In this document: positions 29,499 to 39,075 of the stretch, piece after piece
How the letters are laid out: each line of letters opens with the position of its first letter
Position numbering within the stretch: the stretch's first letter is position 1
NCBI RefSeq assembly: GCF_010500995.1
Contig: NZ_QVMK01000001.1
Coordinates: 62,001 to 126,000 of the forward strand
Reading direction: 5' to 3'
Length of the DNA stretch: 64,000 nt
DNA from: Bacteroides sp. 224
GTDB taxonomy: Bacteria; Bacteroidota; Bacteroidia; Bacteroidales; Bacteroidaceae
Notes under the pieces: generated by a model
Database searches by the model: none
What the model saw: only the letters and a program-made list of their open reading frames with translations
Told to the model about the DNA's origin: nothing
Translations under genes and position numbers: made by a program

Positions 29499-29506
29499 TA
29501 CCTTTG
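29499..29506 (+). promoter_or_regulatory. -7 box for typA
   Basis: TACCTTTG fits TAnnTTTG exactly, 22 bp before the typA start and 7 bp after the heptamer array. Confidence 0.55.
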
Positions 29507-29528
29507 CCCCCAATTTAATAGGTATTAT

Positions 29529-31328
29529 ATGCAAAATATTAGAAACATTGCAATTATTGCCCATGTTGACCATGGGAAAACAACTCTTGTAGATAAAATG
29601 CTTTTAGCCGGACATTTGTTTCGTGAGAATCAAGCCGGCAGTGAATTAATTCTGGATAACAATGACTTGGAACGTGAGCGAGGAATTACAATTCTCTCTA
29701 AAAACGTTTCCATTAATTACAAAGGAACTAAAATCAATATTATAGATACTCCGGGGCACAGCGACTTTGGAGGTGAAGTAGAACGCGTATTGAACATGGC
29801 CGACGGATGTATCCTCTTGGTAGATGCTTTTGAAGGTCCCATGCCTCAAACCCGTTTCGTATTGCAAAAGGCACTGGAAATAGGACTGAAACCCATTGTT
29901 GTGGTGAATAAAGTAGATAAACCCAACTGCCGTCCGGACGAAGTACATGAAATGGTATTCGATTTAATGTTCAGCCTGGATGCTACCGAAGAACAGCTCG
30001 ACTTTCCCGCTATTTACGGTTCTGCCAAGAATGGCTGGATGAGCACCGACTGGAAACAACCAACCGACAGCATAGCACCTCTGTTGGATTGCATCGTCGA
30101 AAACATTCCCGCCCCCGAACACTTGGAGGGTACTCCTCAAATGCTGATTACTTCGCTGGATTATTCTTCTTATACAGGGCGTATTGCTGTGGGGCGTGTA
30201 CATCGCGGCAGTTTGAAAGAAGGAATGAATGTTTCTCTTGCCAAGAGAGATGGCAGCATCGTAAAATCTAAAATAAAAGAAGTAGATGTATTCGAAGGCT
30301 TGGGTCGCGTGAAGACAGCCGAAGTTTCTTCGGGAGATATCTGTGCCTTAATTGGTATTGAAGGATTTGAAATCGGAGATACCATCTGTGATTTTGAGAA
30401 TCCCGAACCATTGCCTACCATAGCTATCGACGAGCCTACCATGAGTATGCTTTTTGCCATCAATGATTCGCCTTTCTTTGGCAAGGATGGTAAATTTGTT
30501 ACTTCCCGCCACATACATGATCGCTTAACGAAAGAGCTGGATAAGAATTTGGCACTTCGAGTGGTTAAGAACGATGATGATGATAAATGGCTGGTTTACG
30601 GACGTGGTGTATTGCACTTGTCTGTATTGATCGAAACCATGAGACGCGAAGGGTATGAATTGCAAGTAGGCCAGCCTCAGGTAATCTACAAAGAAATAGA
30701 TGGCACAAAGTGCGAGCCGGTTGAAGAACTCACCATCAACGTGCCCGAAGAATATTCGAGTAAAATTATCGACATGGTAACCCGTCGCAAGGGAGAGATG
30801 ATGATGATGGAGAATACAGGTGAGCGTATTAATATGGAATTTATGATTCCTTCTCGTGGTATCATCGGTCTACGTACCAACGTATTGACTGCCTCTGCCG
30901 GTGAAGCTATTATGGCACATCGTTTTAAAGAATATCAACCTTATAAGGGTGAGATAGAACGCCGTGTAAACGGATCTATTATAGCCATGGAATCCGGTAC
31001 GGCTTATGCGTATGCCATTGATAAATTGCAGGATCGCGGACGCTTCTTTATCTTCCCGCAAGATGAAGTATATGCCGGCCAGGTAGTAGGAGAACATTCG
31101 CACGATAAAGACTTGGTAGTGAATGTAACCAAATCGAAGAAGCTAACCAATATGCGCGCTTCCGGTGCCGATGATAAAGCACGCTTGATACCTCCCGTAC
31201 AGTTCTCTTTAGAGGAGGCTTTGGAATATATTAAAGAAGATGAATATGTAGAGGTGACACCCAAAAACATGCGTATGCGTAAAATCCTGTTGGATGAAAA
31301 TGAACGCAAGCGGGCGAATAAGAGTTAA
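29529..31328 (+). CDS. typA: Ribosome-associated GTPase TypA/BipA
   Basis: A 599-residue translational GTPase. G1 [16 protein letters not shown]2/G3 [11 protein letters not shown] and [12 protein letters not shown], and G4 NKVDK are all intact. The C-terminal domain has the TypA-specific [16 protein letters not shown] and [21 protein letters not shown]. It acts in 50S assembly and stress adaptation. Length is normal. It is the only gene of its unit, unless the small lipoprotein gene 20 bp after its stop (44 bp before the preferred start) is co-transcribed. Confidence 0.97.
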   Translation: MQNIRNIAIIAHVDHGKTTLVDKMLLAGHLFRENQAGSELILDNNDLERERGITILSKNVSINYKGTKINIIDTPGHSDFGGEVERVLNMADGCILLVDAFEGPMPQTRFVLQKALEIGLKPIVVVNKVDKPNCRPDEVHEMVFDLMFSLDATEEQLDFPAIYGSAKNGWMSTDWKQPTDSIAPLLDCIVENIPAPEHLEGTPQMLITSLDYSSYTGRIAVGRVHRGSLKEGMNVSLAKRDGSIVKSKIKEVDVFEGLGRVKTAEVSSGDICALIGIEGFEIGDTICDFENPEPLPTIAIDEPTMSMLFAINDSPFFGKDGKFVTSRHIHDRLTKELDKNLALRVVKNDDDDKWLVYGRGVLHLSVLIETMRREGYELQVGQPQVIYKEIDGTKCEPVEELTINVPEEYSSKIIDMVTRRKGEMMMMENTGERINMEFMIPSRGIIGLRTNVLTASAGEAIMAHRFKEYQPYKGEIERRVNGSIIAMESGTAYAYAIDKLQDRGRFFIFPQDEVYAGQVVGEHSHDKDLVVNVTKSKKLTNMRASGADDKARLIPPVQFSLEEALEYIKEDEYVEVTPKNMRMRKILLDENERKRANKS

Positions 31329-31372
31329 AACCTTTAAATAGCGTAGGTATGATTCAACGCAGAGTCATTTTT

Positions 31373-32080
31373 ATGAAGTCTTTATTATCTACTTTACTGA
31401 TGGCGAGTTTTTTGATGCTATCTGGATGTAAAGATGATGATAAAAGGCTTCCGGATCCGCAAGAGGAAGAAACTGGAGTTACCGAAATACAAATAGCAGA
31501 TATTGTAGGTATACCGGATTATGTATCCTTTAATAAAGTGAGAGTGGAAATTAAGGGAGATTGCTGGGATGTAATAGATGTAGTAGAAGCTCCATACATA
31601 CAAGGGGAGCCCATTACTTTATTGCTTTCAGCTCCCTCTTCAAGTAAATTAATGAGAGTGTTGCGTTCTTCCGATAGTGACTACTGTGCTTGTTGGCCTA
31701 TTTCTTCTCTTGCAAGCAATCCAGATGCAAGAGTAGCCGAATTAGGAGATATTATAGCTTATAAAGATGACTTTGCTGTAGGTAGAATCTATCTTACCGA
31801 TTGGCAAGATTTTAGTGTGGGTGAAAAGATATACATATATTATCACTATGCTGATCGAGGATTTACGTTGTCAGGCAGTAACAAATCTTATACTTATTCA
31901 GCCGACTTTAAAAAAGGATGGAATATGTATGCGAACATTTTGTTCGTCGATCCGGCACCAGATCCATTAAATCCACCTCCTCTAAGAGCAAATCGGTGTA
32001 CTACTGTTATTCCGGAGGGAACCGGACTGCATTGGCGTTTTGAGTTTTGGAAATATGAAGAAGATTCGGAAGAAGTTTAA
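31373..32080 (+). CDS. Lipoprotein of unknown function
   Basis: A 235-residue lipoprotein, started at MKSLLSTLLMASFLMLSGC (a Met eight codons upstream is possible). The lipobox Cys is followed by KDDDKRLPDPQEEE, a Bacteroides-type acidic linker. I do not recognise the mature protein. It appears to be mostly beta-strand, with Cys-rich DYCACWPISS and two YYHYADRG/FEFWKY aromatic stretches. Its last 74 bp overlap the end of the gene on the other strand. Confidence 0.7.
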   Translation: MKSLLSTLLMASFLMLSGCKDDDKRLPDPQEEETGVTEIQIADIVGIPDYVSFNKVRVEIKGDCWDVIDVVEAPYIQGEPITLLLSAPSSSKLMRVLRSSDSDYCACWPISSLASNPDARVAELGDIIAYKDDFAVGRIYLTDWQDFSVGEKIYIYYHYADRGFTLSGSNKSYTYSADFKKGWNMYANILFVDPAPDPLNPPPLRANRCTTVIPEGTGLHWRFEFWKYEEDSEEV

Positions 32081-33818
32081 ACCAAACAGTTTTCATAAAT
32101 GCTGCCTTTTTTAATGCAGCTTCTTCCGTACCTTCATGGTTGATACTTAACTGTATCTCATAATCTCCCCTGAACGCGCTCAAAGTACCAATGTATTGAT
32201 TCTGCCCCGTTTTGTAGAATAATACAGACCAATCAATTCCATTCATCCGATTGATGCCGGCATACACAACCTCCATTTTGGTGTAGTTCAGATAATTCCT
32301 TTTCAGCTCTTTGGTATATTCAACTAAAGATACCGGACTCTTCTTGGCAATGATATGACAAGAAGTATAAGCCGGAGTTTGATAACGATAGATGGATAAT
32401 TGATTAGGAAGATTATCTGCCGGTCTACCGGAAATGACTCCGTTTGGTTGAATCTTGTTCTCTGCTCCTCCACGGAAATAATAGCGATAATCAGTGTGTG
32501 CTCCCGGTAGTTGAAGCCTCATTCCTAAATCAACCAGATTACATTCGAACCATTTGGTGGGAAAAGCATCGGAGAAGAGCAATGGCGCATCCAACTCCAC
32601 AGGTTCTATATCCTCCAGATTTAAAAGAGGGGCGATGGGCACAAAACTCCTTTTGGCATAACTCGGTATATTATTATCTTGCTTAATGCCGGATATAATT
32701 TGTTCCGCCAGAGGCAGACTTTTACTATTTATTCCCTGAATAGAGAAAAGATGTTGCAACCCTTTATGAGTTAAGATGAAGCTCAATGTACCTGTATCTT
32801 TACTGCCGAAGTAAGTAGCCGGGGTTAATACTCCATCAACTACTATCTGCGTTTCTTTGGAATGTTTGGCTATTTCTACTTGCGACTGGATGTATTCTTC
32901 GGCAAGGTGAGTGTCTCTGCCATACGTATTAATCATCACAGTAATTCTCTCATTACCGAAAGAATTGTAGCTTCCCATAATATTACCCGCCTTATCTTCT
33001 GTCTGTATTTTGATAGAATGATCGGCTTGCGAAGTAATTTTCCCGGCTATCTGATATTGAAACCCGGCCGGAATCTGTACACTAAATCCTAACGAAACCC
33101 AGTTGAACAGCATACTTTGAGATAATATACCATACTTATCTGTCAACTTGATTGGCGCTGTCTGCGTGGCAGAAGCAGTGATAAAATTGCCGCTTTCAAC
33201 CTTAGTGTTGTATCTTACTTTTCTGTACGATTGTGCTTTTCTTTTAGCATTCCTAATCAAACGTCTGTAGGCTTCTTGCTCTTCTATACTTATGTTGCCC
33301 TGTAATAAGAAAAGATAGGAGATTTCACCTTGCGAAACGATATAATAATGAAACGTGCGCCCATCGGCAAGAGATACCTCATAATTGGTAAATCTCCCAA
33401 AGGAGGTGGTAAACGAAGGAAGAAGTTTATATTTCTCTGCTGGTTTCTTCCGGATGTTGTAATCAATTTCCTGCTGTACTCTTTCTCTGCCGCCGGGCAG
33501 TATATACATTTGCAAACAATGGCTTTCATCCTCTTTTGATAAGCTGAACTTAAATGCAAATGCCTCTTTCCATAAATAAGAAAGATCGAAATAATAGAAG
33601 GTATTCTCTTCTTGTTCGAGAGCGATGTTTCTGCCTGTGGTCAGAGGAACTTCATATCCGGCATGAGCAGGAAGAGGCAGACAAAAGTCGAATTGCGGAA
33701 GATAAAACTCGGTTTGAGCCTGCGAGTAAAAGAATGTGTTAGAAACATTCTCTTGTGCAAACAAGCTTTTTGTAATGAATAGGAAGAATAAGCAAAGGCA
33801 GTATCGTGTCATATTCAT
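32007..33818 (-). CDS. Exported protein of unknown function, probably three repeated domains
   Basis: A 603-residue exported protein, started at MNMTRYCLCLFFLFITKSLFAQ. Three stretches look alike: FCLPLPAHAGYE (~45), LGFSVQIPAGFQYQ (~255) and LGMRLQLPGAHTDYRYY (~435). Each is followed by a beta-rich block that ends in an amphipathic helix (e.g. EYIQSQVEIAKH, EYTKELKRNYL). This is reminiscent of tandem PsbP/DcrB-like domains; that is an inference, as I do not recognise the family. The C-terminus overlaps the end of the plus-strand lipoprotein gene. An envelope or periplasmic role is likely. Confidence 0.65.
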   Translation of the reverse strand: MNMTRYCLCLFFLFITKSLFAQENVSNTFFYSQAQTEFYLPQFDFCLPLPAHAGYEVPLTTGRNIALEQEENTFYYFDLSYLWKEAFAFKFSLSKEDESHCLQMYILPGGRERVQQEIDYNIRKKPAEKYKLLPSFTTSFGRFTNYEVSLADGRTFHYYIVSQGEISYLFLLQGNISIEEQEAYRRLIRNAKRKAQSYRKVRYNTKVESGNFITASATQTAPIKLTDKYGILSQSMLFNWVSLGFSVQIPAGFQYQIAGKITSQADHSIKIQTEDKAGNIMGSYNSFGNERITVMINTYGRDTHLAEEYIQSQVEIAKHSKETQIVVDGVLTPATYFGSKDTGTLSFILTHKGLQHLFSIQGINSKSLPLAEQIISGIKQDNNIPSYAKRSFVPIAPLLNLEDIEPVELDAPLLFSDAFPTKWFECNLVDLGMRLQLPGAHTDYRYYFRGGAENKIQPNGVISGRPADNLPNQLSIYRYQTPAYTSCHIIAKKSPVSLVEYTKELKRNYLNYTKMEVVYAGINRMNGIDWSVLFYKTGQNQYIGTLSAFRGDYEIQLSINHEGTEEAALKKAAFMKTVWFKLLPNLLHISKTQNANAVRFPPE

Positions 33819-34025
33819 GAAAAAGTGATTCGCGACAAAGGTAATATTTTTAATGTAATAAGACAATAACCCTCATTGTAATGAGAAATATAACACTAAA
33901 TGTTCTTTGAATAATTTGTGTATCTGCCGAAATTTTCCGAATATTGTATGAGAAATGCAATATCAACATATTTGATTCGTTTTGTTATAAACTTAATCTG
34001 ATGAACCCCATATTCTTCTGAACCA

Positions 34026-36616
34026 TTGAAAAACAACATACATTTCTTTCTTTTAATTATCTTCTTCCTTTTTATCCGATAACTATCAAGGCAGAAGGGG
34101 TAATAAGCTATAATTCAGGGCTTTATTTTTACTCTTACGAACAAGATAAAGAGAACAGAACCTCTTTGCATATTCCAATTTCTAAAATAAAAGGAATTGC
34201 GAATAATTTTTCTTTGAGTTTTGATTTTAAAATACGAGAAGGGAATCATAATTTTGGATACATATTCAGGCTTTTAGGAGAAAAAGGAACTACACTGGAT
34301 CTTGTTATTTCCGAATTGAAAGAAACAAAGAAACTATCATTGATTTATTCGGCTAAATCAATTTTGCAAATAGATGAAAGTGATGGTATGCTTGGTTTAG
34401 ATTTTGATACCTGGAATCAAGCTCGGGTTTCAATCTCTTCCGGTACAATATCTTTATCCCTAAATGAGCTGAGTAAAACAACGAATATCCCCACCGGAAA
34501 GTTTATTCCCCAACATCTTTATTTCGGAACCAATCAGGATGCTAACTATTTTACAACCGATGTTCCTCCGATGACTATTAAGAATGTTCGCATTTTTAAT
34601 AAAGATGAGCAAGAGACTGCTTTCTGGCCTTTAGACAAACATGCAGGAGACACAACTTATGATGCTCACAGAAAGTTAGCAGCATTAGCGCAGCATCCTA
34701 AATGGGAGATAGATGGGCATTATTGCTGGGAAAAGAAGCAAACGCTTACTTTCGAGGTCTATCCGTAATTGGCTTTCGATAGTATTTCGGAAAAACTTTA
34801 TATTGTTCAAGCTAATAAAATAGTTGTTTATGATGTGAATTCGGATGAACTGAAACAGATGAATGATATTCCGGGAGATTTTTCCTTTGACTCGGGCGAT
34901 CAAATGATCTATGAACCGAAACGTAATCAGCTTGTATCATATATCGTTGGTTATGATAAACCTTTGTACTTTAACCTGGAAAGTAAAACATGGAGCAGTC
35001 TCACCCATGAGAACCAAAGACTTGAATTTGGGCATCATAGTAAAGTTTATATACCGGAGGATTCTGTCATTGTAACTCTTGGAGGGTATGGCTATCATCA
35101 ATATAAAGGAGTGATGATGAAATACTCATTCATATCTCATACATGGGAAGAGGTAGATATTTCGAAATCCATCTCTCCCCGATACTTGGGTAGTGCAGGA
35201 TACCTTGGAAATGGTAAACTACTCTACTTTGGAGGATATGGCAGTGAATCGGGCAAACAAGAAGAGTCTCCCCACAACTATTATGATTTGTACGAGATTG
35301 ATATTCATACAAATGAAATAAAAAAACGATGGGAAAAGAAGCTTGAACCGGGAGAGGAACATTTTACCAACTCCAACTCAATGATCATTGATAAAGAACG
35401 AGGTGCATTCTATGTTTTATCTTATATTAATAAGCTATATAACACCCGGATACAAATCAGAGAGTTTTCTCTGGATTCTCCCAAAGAGAGATTGGTGGGA
35501 ACCACTATTCCCTATACTTTCAGTGATGTCAGATCATACTGTAATTTATTCCTTTGCCCTAAGTTGGGGAAATTGCTGGCTGTAACCACTCATACCAAAG
35601 AAACAGAAGGTTTGAGCGATATTAATATTTATACCATTGCTTATCGCCCTTTTGCAGAAGAAGACATTTTAGCCCAAATAGAATCATCCGGGAGTGATAG
35701 TGTAATGATAATAGCAGGCATTCTTGTACTACTATTGATACTGGGCGGAACTATTTATGTGATAAGGAGGAAGAAACACAATACTGTTTCGTTGGTAAAA
35801 GAAGACGAGAGTAAAACAAAAGAAGATAAACGCGGGCAACTTCCTTTGGATATAGATTGGAATGAAGATGTTTCTGTAGAAACAATTCCCTCTTCTATTA
35901 TTTTATTAGGAGGTTTTCAGGTTATTAATAAAGAGGGAAAAGACATCACCCGGCAGTTTTCTCCTACTGTAAAATCATTATTCCTCTTGCTGTTACTTTC
36001 TACATTGAAAAACGGTAAGGGAATAACCGCAGCGGGTTTGAGAGATATTCTTTGGTTCGACAAAGATGACAGCAGCGCACGCAATAACCGAAATGTAAAT
36101 TTAAGTCGGTTGCGCCCTCTCTTACAAACCATCGGGGATATTGAAATAATAGACGATAGCAGATATTGGTCTATATCCATAGGAAAAGATGTGTATTGCG
36201 ATTATCAGGTGATGCTTGCTATCTCCTCAAAGATCAATTCGGAGCCGGTTTTTAATAAAAAACTCTTTGGTGAATTCCTTCGCATTGTATCTCATGGCTT
36301 ATTCTTGCCCAATACACATACAGAGTGGCTGGATAGCTATAAATCAGAATATTCCAGTGCATTAATTGAGTTTCTGTTGAAAGTATCTCAAAGACCGGAA
36401 GTACAGAATGATTATGAATTATTGATTCAGATAGGAGATGTCATCCTGCTTTACGATACGCTTGACGAGGATGGAATCCGATTGAAGTGTTACGGGCTTT
36501 ATCACTCAAATAAAAAGGGAAAAGCATTACAATGCTATAATAAATTCAGCGAAGATTATAAGAATTTACTGAATGAGGATTATAAAGAGGAGTTTAATAA
36601 TTTGGTGAAGAAGTGA
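34026..36616 (+). pseudogene. Kelch/SARP-type transmembrane regulator, broken
   Basis: A signal-peptide-like stretch (KNNIHFFLLIIFFLF, from TTG at 34026) is in a different frame from the body, so a frameshift lies near 34080. The body opens at 34022 and continues to an in-frame TAA at 34766-34768, after FEVYP, then resumes in the same frame for 615 codons. Joined, it shows a LamG-like domain, a Kelch-type propeller (VTLGGYGYHQYKG, LLYFGGYGSESGK), a transmembrane helix (35697-35765), and a cytoplasmic part with a winged helix (FSPTVKSLFLLLLL, NLSRLRPLLQTIGDIEIIDD) and helical repeats like the SARP/BTAD regulators. It would be a one-component sensor that crosses the inner membrane, perhaps for the neighbouring GH3 genes. 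A C-to-T change (CAA to TAA) could explain the stop. Confidence 0.75.
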
Positions 36617-36650
36617 AGCAGTAATTGCTTTACTGCCAAGATCTTGTCGA

Positions 36651-36743
36651 GGCCGTAACAAGATTTTCCCACGGCCGTAACGAGATTCTGACGCGGCCGC
36701 AATAAGATTTTTCCACGGCCGTGACAAAACTTTGCTGCGGCCG
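36651..36743. repeat. Tandem repeat, exact 22-bp period (GGCCG core)
   Basis: GGCCG starts at 36651, 36673, 36695, 36717 and 36739: five copies exactly 22 bp apart. The core is CGGCCGTAA-like and the linker holds A-rich, AAGATTTT-like sequence that varies. It fills most of the gap between two converging genes (stops at 36616 and 36761). Confidence 0.95.
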
Positions 36744-36760
36744 TGGAAAACCATGAACTA

Positions 36761-38932
36761 TTAGTTTGTCTGAATTATCAATGTAACAGACTTCAATTTA
36801 CTATCTTCTGATGTTCCCCCATATAAGATCTCGTATTTCCCGGGGCAGATATTCATCTGTTGCATCTCCGGATTAAAGAACTCAAAAGCAGAAGCAGGCA
36901 ATTCTATAGTTACAGGAATTTTCTCCCCAGCTTTAGCATGGATACGCTTAAATTGACGAAGTGATTTAACCGGTCCTTCCGGGTTTTGTAGATTCTTTAT
37001 ATAAACCTGCACAACCTCGTCTCCCTCCATTTTACCTGCATTTTTAATATCGAAATGAAGCGATACGGAATCATGCGCTTTGATCTTCTTTTGACTTAGC
37101 TTAGCATTCGAATAAACAAAATTCGTATAGCTCAACCCATGACCGAAAGGATAAAGAGGCTTTCCTTTAAAATACCGATAAGTACGACCTTCCTGCATGT
37201 TATAATCCTCAAAGTCCGGTAAGTCCGAAGAAGACGCATAAAAGGTAATAGGCAATCGTCCCGCTGGATTATAATCTCCCCACAGCACATCCGCTACCGC
37301 TGTACCACCCTCTTGACCAGGATACCAGGCTGCCAGTATAGCATCTGCATACTCATTCTCCTGTGTTAATGCCATGGAACTGCCGGAGCATAGTACGAAA
37401 ATAACAGGCTTTCCGGTTTCATGTAAAGCTTTCAGCATATTCTTTTGTACTTGAGGAAGTTCAATATCTGTGCGGTCTCCGTTTCGGAAGCCGGGATAAT
37501 TAACACCCATTTCTTCACCTTCCAGGGTAGCATTGATGCCTCCTACAAATATAATGGCATCTGCATCTTTCACCTTTTCGGCGATACTTTTATAATCTAC
37601 CTGTGTATCAATGAAATCACATCCTTTTTCATAAATCACACTTCCTTTGGGTAGCTTATTGCGTATGCCCTCCAGTATCGTGACGGATTTGGTAGGTGTG
37701 CCGTTATAGTTTGCCCAGAGCATGACGGAATCATTTGCATTGGGACCCATGACGGCTACTTTCCGGATGCTTTTTGTAAGCGGCAAAGTATGTTGTTTAT
37801 TACTTAAAAGAACCATACTTTTGCGAGCCATCTCAAGTGCTTTGTCCTTATGCTTTTGAGATTCTACTACCGAATAAGGAATAGAAGCCCAGGATACCAG
37901 ATTATCCTCATCGAACATACCCAATTGAAAGCGAGCCCGAAGCAAGCGGAATACTGATTTATTGATTTGCTCTTCACTAATCATTCCCAATTTAACAGCA
38001 TTGAGCAGCGAACGATAAGAACCTCCACACTCTAAATCCGTACTTGATATTACAGCATCTGCCGAAGCCGAGGCTGCGGATATATGGGTTTCATGTTTAT
38101 CTTTTCCGTAAAAATCTCCGATAGCGCCACAATCTGAAACGACAATATCGTCGAAACCCCACTCTTCGCGAAGAATACTGATTAGTAATTCTTTGCTGGA
38201 GCAGCACGGTTCTCCTTCAAAGCGGTTATAGGCACACATTACTTCTTTTACTTTTCCTTCCTGAACCAGTGCTTTAAAGGCAGGTAAATAGGTTTCCCAT
38301 AAATCTCTTTCGGAAATATTCTTGGCATCAAAGCTGTGTCTGTTCCACTCCGGACCACTGTGTACGGCATAATGTTTGGCACATGCATGTGTTTTATCAT
38401 ATTTCTGCGTACCGTCTCCCTGTAAGCCCTTTACGACGGCTAATCCCATTCGGGTAGTCAGATAAGGGTCTTCTCCGTAAGTTTCCATCCCTCTTCCCCA
38501 TCGTGGATCTCTGAAAATATTCACATTAGGTGTCCAGAAGGTTAATCCCTTGTAACCATTATACATTCCTTTTCGCTGAAAGTCGTGGTATTTGGCACGT
38601 GCTTCATCCGAAACCATATCAAACGTTTCGTGTACAGCCTCCTCATCGAAAGTGGCTGCCAATCCGATAGCTTGGGGAAAAACAGTGGCTTTTCCCGCTC
38701 TGGCCACTCCGTGCAACGCTTCGTTCCACCAGTCATAAGGTCGTATATCTAAACGTTTTACGCCACTGGTATTATTCGACATTTGTCCGACTTTCTCTTC
38801 CAAAGTCAGTCTGTTTAATAAGTCCCGGGCTCTTTCATCTGGGGTCAGGTTTGGATTTTTATATGCTTCTTGCGCTATACCAGATAATGCATAGAAGCAT
38901 AAAACCCATCCGATAAGTCTTTTTGTTTTCAT
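36761..38932 (-). CDS. GH3 beta-glycosidase (xylosidase/glucosidase type)
   Basis: A 723-residue secreted enzyme (signal ...ALSGIAQ). The N-terminal TIM barrel has NRLTLEEKVGQM, YDWWNEALHGVAR, PNVNIFRDPRWGRGMETYGEDP and the nucleophile Asp in IVVSDCGAIGDFY (~267). The alpha/beta sandwich includes ILAAWYPGQEGGTAVADVLWGDYNPAGRLPIT, and a C-terminal fibronectin type III-like domain follows. The DWWNEALHGVAR segment is typical of beta-xylosidase/alpha-arabinofuranosidase-like GH3 enzymes. It is intact and has its own terminator-bounded unit. Confidence 0.92.
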   Translation of the reverse strand: MKTKRLIGWVLCFYALSGIAQEAYKNPNLTPDERARDLLNRLTLEEKVGQMSNNTSGVKRLDIRPYDWWNEALHGVARAGKATVFPQAIGLAATFDEEAVHETFDMVSDEARAKYHDFQRKGMYNGYKGLTFWTPNVNIFRDPRWGRGMETYGEDPYLTTRMGLAVVKGLQGDGTQKYDKTHACAKHYAVHSGPEWNRHSFDAKNISERDLWETYLPAFKALVQEGKVKEVMCAYNRFEGEPCCSSKELLISILREEWGFDDIVVSDCGAIGDFYGKDKHETHISAASASADAVISSTDLECGGSYRSLLNAVKLGMISEEQINKSVFRLLRARFQLGMFDEDNLVSWASIPYSVVESQKHKDKALEMARKSMVLLSNKQHTLPLTKSIRKVAVMGPNANDSVMLWANYNGTPTKSVTILEGIRNKLPKGSVIYEKGCDFIDTQVDYKSIAEKVKDADAIIFVGGINATLEGEEMGVNYPGFRNGDRTDIELPQVQKNMLKALHETGKPVIFVLCSGSSMALTQENEYADAILAAWYPGQEGGTAVADVLWGDYNPAGRLPITFYASSSDLPDFEDYNMQEGRTYRYFKGKPLYPFGHGLSYTNFVYSNAKLSQKKIKAHDSVSLHFDIKNAGKMEGDEVVQVYIKNLQNPEGPVKSLRQFKRIHAKAGEKIPVTIELPASAFEFFNPEMQQMNICPGKYEILYGGTSEDSKLKSVTLIIQTN

Positions 38933-38998
38933 GGTGCTGTATATTAATATTTTGTTTATTGTAATTTCTTCACTCTGTTTTGCAATATACTAAAAAAG

Positions 38999-39041
38999 AA
39001 AAGGGTACTCCTATACAGATACTATATATTCGTACCCTTTT
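38999..39041. terminator. Terminator between the two GH3 genes
   Basis: AAAAGGGTAC (38999-39008) pairs perfectly with GTACCCTTTT (39032-39041), and a T-run follows on the minus strand. The two GH3 genes are therefore separate units. Confidence 0.8.
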
Positions 39042-39075
39042 GAGGCCTATTGAAAAACTCTACCTATCTAAATAA

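Noticed and set aside
34766..34768. TAA as a recoded sense codon
   Set aside because: All other genes here use TAA as stop, and a second lesion upstream points to decay.
36651..36743. Possible CRISPR array
   Set aside because: The period is 22 bp with a core of about 10 bp, the spacers are not unique sequences of 30 bases or more, and no cas gene is near.
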